Assembly (NCBI RefSeq): GCF_041222825.1
Contig: NZ_CP139482.1
Location: 2,449,001-2,513,000, forward strand
Direction of reading: 5' to 3'
Source of the DNA: Candidatus Thalassolituus haligoni
Lineage (GTDB): Bacteria; Pseudomonadota; Gammaproteobacteria; Pseudomonadales; Oceanobacteraceae
DNA: 64,000 nucleotides
The position numbers were made by a program, and so were the translations under genes. Positions 37,156-47,427 of the stretch are shown here, piece after piece (positions within the stretch are counted from its first letter, which is position 1; every line of letters begins with the position of its first letter). The notes beneath the pieces are model-generated. The model was not told the DNA's origin. It did not search any database and saw only the letters and a program-made list of their open reading frames with translations.

Positions 37156-38096
37156 GCTTGTTGTCCTTGAATCATGGCCATGACCGCCTGGGCGCTGGCA
37201 AGATCGCCGGTGCCATAGGTAGCCAAGGTTTTATCAATACGTTTATTCAGACCCGCCAATACCTTGCCTGGGCCAAATTCGATGGCCACATCGGCCTTAC
37301 TGCGAACGGCCGCAACCGCCCCGGTCCAGTTAACCGGACTGTACAGCTGGCCCAGCAGTTTTTCCTGGACTTCAGCCAAGGGGGCTGGCGCGTTATCCAC
37401 ATTGTGGTATACCGGAAACTCAGCAGCCCGCCATTGAACAGCAGCCAGAGCATCCTTGAATTCTTCCGCTGCAGCACGCATCAAACTGGAATGAAACGGC
37501 CCGCTCACTGCCAGCGGTAAAGCACGCTTGGCACCTGCAGCCTTGGCCAGTTCGATGGCTTTTTCAATACCCGCCATCGCACCGGCGATAACAATTTGAC
37601 CTGGCGCATTAAAGTTGGCCGGTTCGACAACACCTGCAGCACTGGCATCGTCGCAGACCTGGCGCATCGTCGCTTCGTCAAGTCCGAGAATCGCAGCCAT
37701 GCCGCCCTGACCAGCAGGCACCGCCTGCTCCATCAGTTGCCCACGCTGGCGCACCAGGCGTACAGCATCAACAAAATCAATGCTATCCGCAGCCACCAGA
37801 GCTGAATACTCACCCAGTGAATGACCCGCTGCGGCAACAATCTGCAACGCCGGACAATGGGCCTGGATCAGACGTAATATTGCAACACTTGAGGTGAGTA
37901 AAACAGGCTGGGCGTTGTAGGTAAGATTCAGTGTTTCTGCCGGGCCATCCTGGATCAAAGCCCAAAGATCCATACCAACGGCTTCTGACGCTTGCGCAAA
38001 AGTTTCGCCAATCAGACTGTACTCTGCGGCCAGATCGGCCAGCATGCCCACTTGCTGAGCACCCTGACCAGGGAAAATTGCGATTACTTCTGTCAT
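37152..38096 (-). CDS. fabD: Malonyl-CoA:ACP transacylase FabD
   Basis: The 314-residue protein starts MTEVIAIFPGQGAQQVGML and has the nucleophile Ser93 in GHSLGEYSAL. It transfers malonyl groups from CoA to ACP. An in-frame start 56 codons upstream would add non-homologous sequence, so 38096 is chosen. The 197-bp gap up to plsX (38097-38293) holds no gene; fabH, found here in E. coli, is absent. Confidence 0.95.
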   Translation of the reverse strand: MTEVIAIFPGQGAQQVGMLADLAAEYSLIGETFAQASEAVGMDLWALIQDGPAETLNLTYNAQPVLLTSSVAILRLIQAHCPALQIVAAAGHSLGEYSALVAADSIDFVDAVRLVRQRGQLMEQAVPAGQGGMAAILGLDEATMRQVCDDASAAGVVEPANFNAPGQIVIAGAMAGIEKAIELAKAAGAKRALPLAVSGPFHSSLMRAAAEEFKDALAAVQWRAAEFPVYHNVDNAPAPLAEVQEKLLGQLYSPVNWTGAVAAVRSKADVAIEFGPGKVLAGLNKRIDKTLATYGTGDLASAQAVMAMIQGQQA

Positions 38097-38293
38097 CTGT
38101 TCAATCACCAAGTCGGTTGGCTGTTGTTGCGGTAACGAATGTCTGTTTATACCAGTTGGAAACTGCATTCGGACTTGAACCAGAGCACAGGATAAAAACT
38201 CGACACCGTGCCCGCAACCCGAAAGCGGCGCCATAGTAGGATTGTCACTCGCTCCAGTAAACACCCAATCGGCACAATTTTAATGAATTTGTT

Positions 38294-39304
38294 TCAGGCA
38301 ATCGCCTTTTGCATGGGTAAAATCTGCCGAATCAGTGCTTCTCGGTCATGATTTCTTGCCTGTTCAACCAAATATCCCATGGCGAATTCATAAGTCGATA
38401 CATCCGATTTGCCATGAGTTTTCACCACCACACCGTCAATACCCAGCAACATGGCTCCACCATGACGGGCCGGAGCAATCCGTTTGTGAATACGCTTGAA
38501 TGCCTGCCGCAACAAAGGCGATACCAAGCGTAAAACCCAATGCTGCTTCAATTCTTCTGTCACCATCTGGGTTAACCATTCCGTCAGACCTTCACTGGTT
38601 TTCAACGCAATATTGCCAGTGAATCCATCACAGACCATCACATCCAAATCACCACGGTAGAGGTCATCCCCTTCATAAAAACCGGCGTAATTATCGGGCA
38701 ACAAACAGCTGAGTATGGCGTCAGCAGCACGAATATCTTCAGTCCCTTTACCAGATTCATGACCCACATTGAGCAGCCCGACTCCAGGCTTGGTGATATT
38801 CATTGAGTGACACCAGGCAACACCCAGTACAGCAAACTGCACCAGTTGCGCCGACGTTGCACCAAGAGAAGCCCCAAGATCCAGCAATAGCAGCGGTTTG
38901 CCACGGGTGGGTATCTGAGTGGCCAGCGCGGGACGGTCGATTCCAGGCAGGACACCGAGTAATCGGCGAGAAAGAATCATCAATGCGCCGGTACTTCCGA
39001 CCGACAGAACACCCTGCGCTTCACCGTCACGATAGGCGCACAAGGCCATCACCATGGATGAAGACTGGCGTTTCTTGAGTACTACAGAGGGTTTTTCATC
39101 GGCGGCGATACTGGTACCGCAGCCTACAATTCTGACACGGTCAGAAAAATCTGCTGTATTGCGGCTTGCTTCTTCAACCCAGCCTTGCTCAACGAAGAGC
39201 AATACTGCAACCTGTCGATGCTTGCCAAGCAGATTTTTGCAGCCACAGAACGCAGCGCGGGGACCTAAGTCCCCGCCCATGGCATCTACCGCAATGGTCA
39301 ACAT
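38294..39304 (-). CDS. plsX: Phosphate acyltransferase PlsX
   Basis: The 336-residue protein begins MLTIAVDAMGGDLGP, the classic PlsX start, and contains VGSTGALMILSRRLLG and MVCDGFTGNIALKTSEG. It makes acyl-phosphate from acyl-ACP for phospholipid synthesis by PlsY. A start 12 codons upstream would overlap rpmF. The gap to rpmF is one base. Confidence 0.95.
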   Translation of the reverse strand: MLTIAVDAMGGDLGPRAAFCGCKNLLGKHRQVAVLLFVEQGWVEEASRNTADFSDRVRIVGCGTSIAADEKPSVVLKKRQSSSMVMALCAYRDGEAQGVLSVGSTGALMILSRRLLGVLPGIDRPALATQIPTRGKPLLLLDLGASLGATSAQLVQFAVLGVAWCHSMNITKPGVGLLNVGHESGKGTEDIRAADAILSCLLPDNYAGFYEGDDLYRGDLDVMVCDGFTGNIALKTSEGLTEWLTQMVTEELKQHWVLRLVSPLLRQAFKRIHKRIAPARHGGAMLLGIDGVVVKTHGKSDVSTYEFAMGYLVEQARNHDREALIRQILPMQKAIA

Positions 39305-39305
39305 C

Positions 39306-39491
39306 TTAGCTGTTGCCAGTCTCCACGACTTTTTTGCCACGGTAGAAACCGTCTGCAGTCACATGGTGACGACGGTGAATTTCACCGGTAGTTGGATCAG
39401 TGGACAGTGCTACTGAAGCAGTATCCAGGGCATCGTGTGAACGACGCATTCCACGCTTGGATCGAGTTACTTTGTTTTGCTGAACAGCCAT
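39306..39491 (-). CDS. rpmF: Ribosomal protein bL32
   Basis: The 61-residue basic protein begins [21 protein letters not shown] and is a standard L32. It lies between yceD and plsX as in most gammaproteobacteria. No CX2C zinc motif is present in the sequence, so this is a zinc-independent form. Confidence 0.97.
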   Translation of the reverse strand: MAVQQNKVTRSKRGMRRSHDALDTASVALSTDPTTGEIHRRHHVTADGFYRGKKVVETGNS

Positions 39492-39505
39492 GATTGGCTC
39501 CTACA

Positions 39506-40021
39506 CTATTTCTGTTTGAGCTGTGCCAAAACGTCAAACGGGTTGGGCCGCTTTTCGTTACTGATTATGTCTTCAGGCTCGGGCTGCTGAATCTGGCATT
39601 CAGACTCAGGATGGGTCGGGAACGCAGGCAGCGCTAACAGCACTTCGTCCTCCAACACCGACCATAAGTCGATCACACCATTTTCGTCCATCTCCACTGG
39701 CTCCAGACGTTTCGGCAAATTTCTGGCCTGCTCGTCATTAAAAACCAAACCCAGTGAAAACTGGCTACCAACCGCTATCTCCACACTTCCCAAGCAACGC
39801 TGGCAAGTCATGGCGACACGAGTAGAACAACTACCCACAATCATACGAAAACGTTCAGCATCTTTTTCGAAAGAAACAATGCAGTCGACCGGTGCCAGGC
39901 ACTGATCTACGGCTTCGTTCAGACGAGGAAGATCGGAACTGTTGATTGCCGCCCTAAGTTGCTGATTATGTTCAACAAGTTTGGTCGCATCAACCCGGTG
40001 GGGTATTTGTGCCTCTGCCAT
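39506..40021 (-). CDS. yceD: YceD/DUF177 family protein (23S rRNA accumulation protein)
   Basis: The 171-residue acidic protein contains the two cysteines of the family in CQRCLGSV and ends with a PNPFDVLAQLKQK tail. YceD is linked to 23S rRNA accumulation and always precedes rpmF. The ATG at 40021 gives the usual start (MAEAQIPHRVDATKL). Its strong AGGAGG is 25 bases upstream with an 8-bp hairpin between. A start at 40060 would add 13 residues but lies before that site. Confidence 0.88.
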   Translation of the reverse strand: MAEAQIPHRVDATKLVEHNQQLRAAINSSDLPRLNEAVDQCLAPVDCIVSFEKDAERFRMIVGSCSTRVAMTCQRCLGSVEIAVGSQFSLGLVFNDEQARNLPKRLEPVEMDENGVIDLWSVLEDEVLLALPAFPTHPESECQIQQPEPEDIISNEKRPNPFDVLAQLKQK

Positions 40022-40026
40022 AGTGC

Positions 40027-40052
40027 GCGAGATAATAGGTATCTCGCCTCCT
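40027..40052 (-). promoter_or_regulatory. Hairpin between the Shine-Dalgarno and start codon of yceD
   Basis: Arms 40040-40047 (GCGAGATA on the minus strand) and 40027-40034 (TATCTCGC) pair perfectly with a 5-nt loop. AGGAGG at 40052-40047 lies directly 5' of the stem. Folding would bring the ribosome site to about normal distance from the ATG. Confidence 0.6.
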
Positions 40053-40085
40053 GTTGTCAAAATTATTTAACCGCCAACGCTTGGA

Positions 40086-41039
40086 TCAACGCAGCGTAAT
40101 GCCCTGATCCAGAAAAACACTGGATATACCGTGACCCATACTGGCACCCAGGCGCCCGACCAATTCTTCAAACCGGTTGGGACGCAGGGTGAAATTCACC
40201 AGTGTTTCGGTATCCAGCTTGTCCCGCGCCAACTGGCTGGTAGAAGACAGACCATCAATCAGCCCCATATCCAGTGCCTGTTCACCAGACCAGATCAACC
40301 CACTGAACATATCCGGTGTTTCTTTCAGCCGATCACCTCGCCCATTCCGAACCTGTTCAATAAATTGCTTATGGGTCACCGCCAGAACACTTTCCCAAAA
40401 CTCACGTTCATCTTCACGCTCGGGCAGGAACGGATCAAGAAATCCCTTGTGCTCTCCTGACGTATAGCTTCTGCGCTCAACACCGAATTTATCCATTACT
40501 CCGACAAAACCGAAACCAGACCCAACCACTCCGATCGATCCGACCAGACTGGCCTTGTCGGCATAAATTTCATCAGCCGCTGCTGCAATGTAATAAGCAC
40601 CGGAAGCCCCGAGATCAACAATCACGGCATACACCGGAAAATCAGCACGAGTCGCTTTGAGTCGTTTGATTTCATCGTAGACATAACCGGCCTGCACCGG
40701 ACTGCCACCCGGCGAGTTGATCCGCAAGATCAGCCCAAGCGCATCAGGGTCATCAAACGCATTACGGATAGCGGTAATCAAGGCATCGGCATTCGCTTCC
40801 TTGTCGGCAGCAATAGCACCCGTCACCTCAACGACGGCAGCAAACTGGCCACCATCCGCAGACCCCGCCGCATCCTCTAACGGCATGCGGAACATCCACA
40901 GCAACAGAAACAGGTAACTGAAGGTCAGCACCCGGAAAAATATGCCCCAACGACGCGAGCGACGCTGCTCTTTCTGCAGATCCATCACCAGCTTTTCAAT
41001 CAACTTCCATTCTTTACTGCTGTCTTCGGGACGATTCAT
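40086..41039 (-). CDS. sppA: Signal peptide peptidase SppA-type serine protease (S49)
   Basis: The 317-residue protein has an N-terminal cytoplasmic segment and one membrane span (FFRVLTFSYLFLLLWMF). The short S49 domain has RINSPGGSPVQAGYVYDEI and catalytic serine in DLGASGAYYIAAA. It degrades cleaved signal peptides in the membrane. It is the short, single-domain form. The 173-bp gap upstream (41040-41212) holds no recognisable gene and may carry its promoter. Confidence 0.92.
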   Translation of the reverse strand: MNRPEDSSKEWKLIEKLVMDLQKEQRRSRRWGIFFRVLTFSYLFLLLWMFRMPLEDAAGSADGGQFAAVVEVTGAIAADKEANADALITAIRNAFDDPDALGLILRINSPGGSPVQAGYVYDEIKRLKATRADFPVYAVIVDLGASGAYYIAAAADEIYADKASLVGSIGVVGSGFGFVGVMDKFGVERRSYTSGEHKGFLDPFLPEREDEREFWESVLAVTHKQFIEQVRNGRGDRLKETPDMFSGLIWSGEQALDMGLIDGLSSTSQLARDKLDTETLVNFTLRPNRFEELVGRLGASMGHGISSVFLDQGITLR

Positions 41040-41212
41040 GCCTTTGGTTCCAGTTTATCCAGTAATAACTTACAGGGTGCATCTAAAATGTAACAAGCAA
41101 TGAAAGGACAAGGCAATAATCGACGAAAAAGCGCAATTCATGAATAATAAATGAGCATTTTTAGTCGATTTTTAACGCCGTCATATCGAGCGTAGTCATT
41201 TATAGATGTGCC

Positions 41213-41866
41213 CTACAGGGCCTGCGCTATCCAGACATCGAGTTCAGCAATGCTATGACACATCGCCAGTGGCCGACAACCCAGCAAGGCCAGCTCATCA
41301 TGAGCTCCGTGACTCATTGCCACGCCCGCCACGCCCGCCGCATTGGCCATATCCAGATCATACGTGGTGTCACCCACCATCAACGCCCGCGATGCTGGAA
41401 TTCTTAATTGCGTCAGCAACTCTTGCAGCATCAACGGATCTGGCTTGGAACGGGATTCATCAGCACAGCGTGTCGCGGCAAACCGGTGCCGCAGGGTGAG
41501 ATCATCGAGAATCCGATCCAGTCCCCGACGACTCTTGCCCGTCGCGACAGCAAGTAGCACCCCCCGCTCCTGCAACCGGGCCAGCATCGCTTCTGCCCCG
41601 GCAAACAACCCCATCGGTACCGGGCTGTCGGAAACAAAATGGCGGGCGTAACCTTCTTTCATCGCCGCCATTTGTTCTTCATCGATCGCTGGCCAGAGCG
41701 TTTCCACCGCCTCAGGCAAGCCAAGGCCGATAATATTTTGTACCTGGGCATCCGTTACCAGCGGCAAGCCAACAATCCTGCCCGCCCGCTGCATACTGTC
41801 GACAATCCGACCGGTAGAATCCGCCAGGGTGCCGTCCCAGTCAAAAATAATAAGGTCAAAACCCAT
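41213..41866 (-). CDS. HAD-family phosphatase (phosphoglycolate-phosphatase-like)
   Basis: The 217-residue protein has HAD motif I FDWDGTLADST (Asp9 and Asp11), motif II in LLAVATGKSRRG and motif IV GDTTYDLDMANAAG. It should hydrolyse a small phosphorylated metabolite; the exact substrate cannot be told. It overlaps rluC by 11 bases, matching the rluC-HAD-sppA order of pseudomonads. Confidence 0.9.
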   Translation of the reverse strand: MGFDLIIFDWDGTLADSTGRIVDSMQRAGRIVGLPLVTDAQVQNIIGLGLPEAVETLWPAIDEEQMAAMKEGYARHFVSDSPVPMGLFAGAEAMLARLQERGVLLAVATGKSRRGLDRILDDLTLRHRFAATRCADESRSKPDPLMLQELLTQLRIPASRALMVGDTTYDLDMANAAGVAGVAMSHGAHDELALLGCRPLAMCHSIAELDVWIAQAL

Positions 41867-42824
41867 AGTTGCAGCCTTCCTTTATAAGTAGCCGCTCAAA
41901 GTCTGCATTCGGAGGGGCCGTCAAAGACAAGGACTCCCCGCTCAATGGGTGACGAAACTCCAACCGCAAGGCGTGCAAAAACAGCCGACGTATACCATGC
42001 TGCTGGTCTATCGCCACTTGCGCCCTGTCTCGATATTTCTCGTCGCCGGCAATGGCGTAGCCTTGAAACTGGCAATGCACCCGAATCTGGTGGGTTCGAC
42101 CGGTCACTGGCTCCGCTTCCAACAATGAATAGTGCGGGCCGCTCGACAATAGCCGATAGCGGGTATGACAGGTCTTGCCCTCGGCATCGACCAGCATAAT
42201 ACGCTCACCCGACTGTCGTTCGGACTTCTTCAGTGGTGCCTTGACCTCAGTCACCGCCTGCGGCCAATGGCCATGCACCAAAGCAAGATAACGTTTGCGT
42301 ATGCCAACTTTATTAACCAGCATTTTTTGCAACGCCACCAGCGCTGAGCGTTTGCGCGCGACCAGAATAATGCCAGAGGTGTCTCGGTCGAGCCGGTGCA
42401 CCAGTTCAAGAAAGCTGTGATCAGGATACAATTGTCGCAGCGCTTCGATTAAACCCAAATTAACACCACTGCCGCCATGAACAGCCAGCCCGTGAGGTTT
42501 ATTAATGGCAATCAAGGCATCGTCTTCATAAACAATCGCCTTTTTAAGACCTGCCAGCAACTCTGCCGAAGCGTGTCCTACCGCCTGCTCCTGTGGCAAT
42601 CGCACTGGCGGGATACGCACCAGGTCACCGGTAGAGACACGCGAATCGGCCTTTACTCGCCCTTTGTTTATCCGCACTTCGCCTTTGCGAATAATGCGAT
42701 ACACCATCGCTTTGGGCACCCTCCCTAATACCGACAACAAAAAGTTATCGACACGCTGGCCGTCGTTATCAGCCGTCACTTCCAGTAACGACACCTTGGT
42801 GGTATCTATTTCAAACTTTGCCAT
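41856..42824 (-). CDS. rluC: 23S rRNA pseudouridine synthase RluC
   Basis: The 322-residue enzyme has an N-terminal S4 RNA-binding domain (QRVDNFLLSVLGRVPKAMVYRIIRKGEVRINKGRVK region, residues about 22-60) and the catalytic motif HRLDRDTSG. It modifies uridines 955, 2504 and 2580 of 23S rRNA in E. coli numbering. The ATG at 42824 (MAKFEIDTTKVSLLEV) is preferred over one 23 codons upstream with unrelated sequence. It is divergent from rne, as in E. coli. Confidence 0.94.
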   Translation of the reverse strand: MAKFEIDTTKVSLLEVTADNDGQRVDNFLLSVLGRVPKAMVYRIIRKGEVRINKGRVKADSRVSTGDLVRIPPVRLPQEQAVGHASAELLAGLKKAIVYEDDALIAINKPHGLAVHGGSGVNLGLIEALRQLYPDHSFLELVHRLDRDTSGIILVARKRSALVALQKMLVNKVGIRKRYLALVHGHWPQAVTEVKAPLKKSERQSGERIMLVDAEGKTCHTRYRLLSSGPHYSLLEAEPVTGRTHQIRVHCQFQGYAIAGDEKYRDRAQVAIDQQHGIRRLFLHALRLEFRHPLSGESLSLTAPPNADFERLLIKEGCNYGF

Positions 42825-42917
42825 ATATTCAGGATAACCACCGACGCTTTTGCTGCTACAGCCGTCGGATTTGAAGAGAATTGGGAGCTGCATTGCAGCT
42901 GTAAGAAATCTAATACT

Positions 42918-42946
42918 TTGCTGACGTCAAACTTTGTTGCTATATT
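42918..42946 (+). promoter_or_regulatory. Candidate rne promoter
   Basis: TTGCTG (42918-42923), 17 bp and TATATT (42941-42946) give a reasonable -10 and a weak -35. A start near 42953 would make an rne leader of about 630 nt. Confidence 0.35.
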
Positions 42947-42952
42947 TCAGCG

Positions 42953-43584
42953 GCATTCGGGTCTTACACAAACATTTTGACCGATGCAAGTATCGCCAAC
43001 ATCAAAAGCGGCGAGTATAGAAGAAGAAGAGTCAGCAACAAAACTCTTCGCAAGATTTAACACGGCAGGCTTGCCAGCATAACAGGTCGTACAAACGAGA
43101 GTCGGACTTGACGGGTCAGTGAGATAGCGGAAGGCAATTTGCTTCAGCCCCGGCCACAAGAGTCCCCGGACACACAAAACGTCCGCCAAACCTTGCTTTG
43201 CATGATCAACCATGTTGGCGCCGCCCGGTGAGATAAACCACGCAGCGACCTGCTGGCAATCTCGCATTATCAAATTATGGATCGTGTTGCCGATACCAGA
43301 CCAGAAACCGGTCTGGGCAACACTCTGAAGCAAGCCACCTCCCGCAGCGCTAATACCTCTGCCGCAGTGTGCCAAGCGTCCAGAGTGAATAACAGACAGC
43401 AACCTGACGTGTCGGAGCCTGAACAAAGGCACCTATGCATACAACCTGAAACCGTCCGTGCATTCCTATGTACGGCGCTGGCAGGCTGAGGCAAAGCACC
43501 CATAAACATTTTGGTACTGGCCAATCGGATTAACGGTTGGAATTGCCACCAGAGTACGTTGCCCTACTGAGCAATTTGTACTGC
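42953..43584 (+). promoter_or_regulatory. Long untranslated leader of rne
   Basis: About 630 bp between the candidate promoter and the rne ATG lack a supported gene. A 7-bp stem with 7-nt loop (CCAGACC 43296-43302 with GGTCTGG 43310-43316) is clear. In E. coli RNase E shortens its own mRNA by cutting in a long structured leader, so a similar feedback element is inferred. A leftward open frame at 42947-43432 has no recognisable protein features. Confidence 0.45.
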
Positions 43585-46500
43585 ATGAAAAGAATGCTGA
43601 TTAACGCGACTCAACCTGAAGAGTTGCGCGTAGCCCTGGTAGACGGCCAAAAACTCTACGACCTGGATATTGAATCCGGTGCCCGCGAACAGAAGAAGTC
43701 AAACATCTACAAAGGCAGGATTACCCGTATCGAGCCCAGTCTTGAAGCGGCGTTTGTAGATTTTGGTGCCGAGCGCCATGGCTTTCTGCCGCTGAAAGAA
43801 ATTTCCAGGGAATACTTTGCCCGCGATCCTGGCCCTGGCCGCATCAACATCAAGGATGTGCTGCGTGAAGGTCAGGAAATCATTGTCCAGGTCGACAAGG
43901 AAGAACGCGGCAACAAAGGCGCAGCTCTGACCACCCAGGTCAGCCTGGCAGGGCGCTATCTGGTGCTGATGCCCAACAACCCCCGTGCCGGTGGCATTTC
44001 TCGTCGTATCGAAGGTGACGAACGCACCGAGCTGCGCGAAGCCATGAAAGACGTCACCGTTCCCGACAAAATGGGCGTTATCGTCCGTACGGCAGGTATT
44101 GGCCGCAGTGGCCAGGAACTGCAATGGGATCTCGACTACCTGGTGCAACTGTGGGATGCCATTCAACGCGCCTATGGCGACGTCAAGGCGCCGGCCCTGC
44201 TGCTGCAGGAAAGTAACGTCATTATCCGGGCAATTCGCGACTACCTGCGCCAGGACGTCGGTGAAGTACTGATCGACACCGATGCCGCCTACGACGAAGC
44301 CCTGGGTTTTGTGCAGCAGGTAATGCCGCACTACCAGAACAAGTTCAAGCGCTACAACGACAGCGTGCCCCTGTTCAATCGTTACCAAATCGAAACCCAG
44401 ATCGAAAGTGCCTTCCAGCGCGAAGTCAAACTGCCGGCTGGCGGTTCGATTGTGATCGATCCGACCGAAGCGCTGGTGTCGATCGACATCAACTCCTCAC
44501 GTGCCACCAAAGGCACCGACATTGAAGACACTGCCTTCAATACCAACCTGGAAGCGGCCGATGAAATCGCCCGTCAGCTGCGCCTGCGTGACATGGGCGG
44601 CCTGGTCGTTATCGACTTTATTGACATGCTTTCCAACAAGCATCAGCGTGAAGTCGAAACCCGCCTGAAAAAAGCCCTTGAAATGGATCGCGCCCGCGTA
44701 CAAGTTGGCCGCATTTCCCGTTTTGGACTGATGGAAATGTCTCGTCAGCGCCTGCGGCCCTCACTGGAAGAAACCAGTGGTCACGTTTGCCCGCGCTGTA
44801 ATGGCACGGGTGTCATCCGTGATATCCAGTCCACCGGACTGTCGATTCTGCGCCTGATTGAAGAAGAAGCCGCCAAGGAAAACACCGGTCAGGTACGCGC
44901 CATTGTTCCCGTATCCGTCGCCAGCTTCCTGCTGAACGAAAAACGCAAGCTGATTGACGCCATCGAAAGCCGTCACGGCAACCGCGTAGTGGTATTGCCA
45001 AATCCGAACATGGACACCCCTCACTTCGAAGTGCTGCGCTTGCGTCCAGACGACACCCTGGTGGGTGAAGTCTCCTACGAGCACCGCTTTGACGAAGTAG
45101 AGCCAGAGTACGGCATCGATACCAACATCAAAGAAACCGCCAAAACCCAGCAGGCAGCCGTCAAGGGCGTCAGCCATGCCAAGCCGGTCGAAGCCACAGA
45201 AGCACCAGAACCGGTAACAGCAGTAGCAGCTCCAGTAGCGACAGCGACTGCCACCGCAAGCAACCCTGGCATGATAGAAAAAGTAGCTTCATTTCTCTCC
45301 GGCCTGTTTGGCGGCGACACCAGCACCGAGACCCCAACCGCCAAGCCGGTCGTCACCACGACGCCAACAGCCAGTGGCAGTAGCAGTAGCAACACTCGTC
45401 GTCGCACAGAATCGTCCCGTAACGACGAGCGTTCCGATAACAATGGTCGCCGCCGTCGCAACAATACAGCTGGCAACACCAACAGCGGCGACTCCCGGAC
45501 AGATACGGACAAGCCACGCAGCAACCGTAACGATGAGCGCAACAGCCGCCCTCGCCGTGAAGAGCGTCAGACCGACACTACCGATAACACCGACGGCGAA
45601 CAGCAAAACCGGGAAGTGAACCGCAGTCGCAGTCGTAATCGTCGCCGTGAGCGCCCTGAAGATGTGGCGGATGATACGGTTAGCGCCGACAAGGTGAGCA
45701 CCGAAACCACCAGCGACAACCAGGAAGTTTCTGACAATACGACGGACAACTCCTCGTCAAACAACCGTCGTCGTCCACGTCGTGATCGTAGCCGTGGTGG
45801 CAACAGCGAGTTCCGCCGCGAAACCCCGAAACCCGGTGCCGAAGAAGGTGAAAACCAGCCTGTCGCAGCAACCAGACGAAATGCCGATACAGCGAGCACG
45901 ACAACCGACAATTCTGCCAGCGAGACCAGCAGTGAAGACAAATCACCGCGTCGTTCACGTCGTCGTCGTCGCAGCCGCAACGAAGACCGTCCAGTGGCAG
46001 ACACGGCTACGGAAGTTGTTGCTGAAACCGCAACTGAAATCGTGGCTGAAGAAGTCGCTACAGCTGAAGCGACTGAAACGACGGCTACTGAAACAGTAAC
46101 CGCTAGTGACAACACCACTCCAGAGAGCAGCACCGAGACGGTTGTAGCGGAAACAAAAATCGACGACAGCAACACGCCTGAAACCACTGAGGAATCAGTG
46201 ACAGTTGCCGTTGCCGACGAAACCGTAGCAAAAGCGGAAACAGCCCAAGCACCGGAAGAAGCAGAGGCGACTGAAGAAAATCGCCCCCGTCGTCGTCGTC
46301 GTGGACGCAGTCGCTCCAATCGTGACGAGCAGACCGAATCCGCCGCTCCGGAAGCAACGGTCACGCAAGAAACGCCTGACACCGAAGCCAACGTTGGGGT
46401 AAACGCGGAGGCTGAGGTAGAAGTTGCGGTAGAAGTTGCGAATAAGGCAACGGCAGAAGACAGCTCGCCTGCAACTGACACTCTGGCAGTCGAAACTCCT

Positions 46501-47133
46501 GACGAAACGACGGCAGCAACAGATGCATCTACCACTGTCGCAGAAACAATAGCAGAAACTGTCGCAGAAACGGTCGTTGTGCCAACGGAAGTCATCACGG
46601 CAGCAGTGGCAGCAACATCAGCAGCAGAAGTCATTGAGACGACTGAAATTGTAGCAAACGTTGAAACGGTCACAGTGACTGAAGCCACGGAGCCAACAAC
46701 CGCTACCGATGCAGTTGAAACCGAAACAGCAGCTGCAGCAACGGAAGAGCAAACAGCATCCAATCGCCGTCGCCGTAATCGTCGTCCAAATTACCGGGCA
46801 CCAAACGACCCTCGCAACCACGCTAATGCTGAACCGCAAGCAGTAACGGAACAACAATCCCTGGCGCTGGACACAGCCGTACCAATGGAAGCGGAACAGG
46901 CGACGGCTGAAACCCCCACTCCGGCGGATGATACAACCAGTGATGCAACCAAGGTTAAAGCACCGGCCACTGCAGAAACCGTACAGGCTGATACGGAAGT
47001 AGCGGTGCATGAAGCCGATAACGAAGTAACACCAGAGGCAACTGCAACCAGCCACAACCAGGCCGACTCAGGCACCTCTGGCCCTGAAGAAGCTGACAAG
47101 GAAACAACCGCAGACCAGAAAACGCCATCCTGA
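43585..47133 (+). CDS. rne: Ribonuclease E
   Basis: The 1182-residue endonuclease starts [18 protein letters not shown]. It has an S1 domain (about residues 37-125), a DNase I-like catalytic domain with the metal aspartates in [13 protein letters not shown] and VVIDFIDML, and the Zn-link CPRCNGTG. The C-terminal half from about residue 560 is unstructured. It is made of arginine-rich RNA-binding blocks ([25 protein letters not shown]) between long Thr/Glu/Ala/Val-rich stretches. It is the scaffold of the degradosome and starts most mRNA decay. The GTG/ATG choices upstream are rejected in favour of the ATG at 43585. Confidence 0.96.
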   Translation: MKRMLINATQPEELRVALVDGQKLYDLDIESGAREQKKSNIYKGRITRIEPSLEAAFVDFGAERHGFLPLKEISREYFARDPGPGRINIKDVLREGQEIIVQVDKEERGNKGAALTTQVSLAGRYLVLMPNNPRAGGISRRIEGDERTELREAMKDVTVPDKMGVIVRTAGIGRSGQELQWDLDYLVQLWDAIQRAYGDVKAPALLLQESNVIIRAIRDYLRQDVGEVLIDTDAAYDEALGFVQQVMPHYQNKFKRYNDSVPLFNRYQIETQIESAFQREVKLPAGGSIVIDPTEALVSIDINSSRATKGTDIEDTAFNTNLEAADEIARQLRLRDMGGLVVIDFIDMLSNKHQREVETRLKKALEMDRARVQVGRISRFGLMEMSRQRLRPSLEETSGHVCPRCNGTGVIRDIQSTGLSILRLIEEEAAKENTGQVRAIVPVSVASFLLNEKRKLIDAIESRHGNRVVVLPNPNMDTPHFEVLRLRPDDTLVGEVSYEHRFDEVEPEYGIDTNIKETAKTQQAAVKGVSHAKPVEATEAPEPVTAVAAPVATATATASNPGMIEKVASFLSGLFGGDTSTETPTAKPVVTTTPTASGSSSSNTRRRTESSRNDERSDNNGRRRRNNTAGNTNSGDSRTDTDKPRSNRNDERNSRPRREERQTDTTDNTDGEQQNREVNRSRSRNRRRERPEDVADDTVSADKVSTETTSDNQEVSDNTTDNSSSNNRRRPRRDRSRGGNSEFRRETPKPGAEEGENQPVAATRRNADTASTTTDNSASETSSEDKSPRRSRRRRRSRNEDRPVADTATEVVAETATEIVAEEVATAEATETTATETVTASDNTTPESSTETVVAETKIDDSNTPETTEESVTVAVADETVAKAETAQAPEEAEATEENRPRRRRRGRSRSNRDEQTESAAPEATVTQETPDTEANVGVNAEAEVEVAVEVANKATAEDSSPATDTLAVETPDETTAATDASTTVAETIAETVAETVVVPTEVITAAVAATSAAEVIETTEIVANVETVTVTEATEPTTATDAVETETAAAATEEQTASNRRRRNRRPNYRAPNDPRNHANAEPQAVTEQQSLALDTAVPMEAEQATAETPTPADDTTSDATKVKAPATAETVQADTEVAVHEADNEVTPEATATSHNQADSGTSGPEEADKETTADQKTPS

Positions 47134-47205
47134 TGCCCTGCGGCATGTCAGGCTCCCCCGGAGTCTGACACCCTTCCCAGACAAGCGACTGAAAGCCTGT
47201 CTGCT

Positions 47206-47234
47206 AAAAAGCCTGCCACGCGCAGGCTTTTTTT
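47206..47234 (+). terminator. Intrinsic terminator after rne
   Basis: AAAAAGCCTGC (47206-47216) pairs with GCAGGCTTTTT across a 5-nt loop and is followed by further T. It could act on both strands but follows rne by 73 bp. The rest of 47134-47427 shows no gene; it must hold the promoter of the next operon. Confidence 0.9.
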
Positions 47235-47427
47235 GGGTTCATCGTTCAGTTCCTCTTTTGCTTCATCGCACTACCCACCTGTTGGCAGACAGATCAATGC
47301 ACTAAAGTTGGCCCATTATTGAGCCAATCCCGCTGAAAGATTCAAACAGAGTAAAACATTTCCACCAGCAACATTCTCCCCGACCGGTCTACGTGTTAAT
47401 TTTAAGCCATACCAATATAAGGACAGG

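Noticed and set aside
38097..38293. Possible fabH between plsX and fabD
   Set aside because: The 197-bp gap is too short and shows no coding sequence; pseudomonad-like clusters also lack fabH here.
42947..43432. 161-codon leftward open frame in the rne leader
   Set aside because: Composition is unlike neighbouring genes, there is no ribosome site and no recognisable domain.
45567..46763. 398-codon open frame antisense to rne
   Set aside because: It mirrors the repetitive Thr/Ala/Glu codons of the RNase E tail and yields Ser/Val/Ala-rich low-complexity sequence with no start signal.
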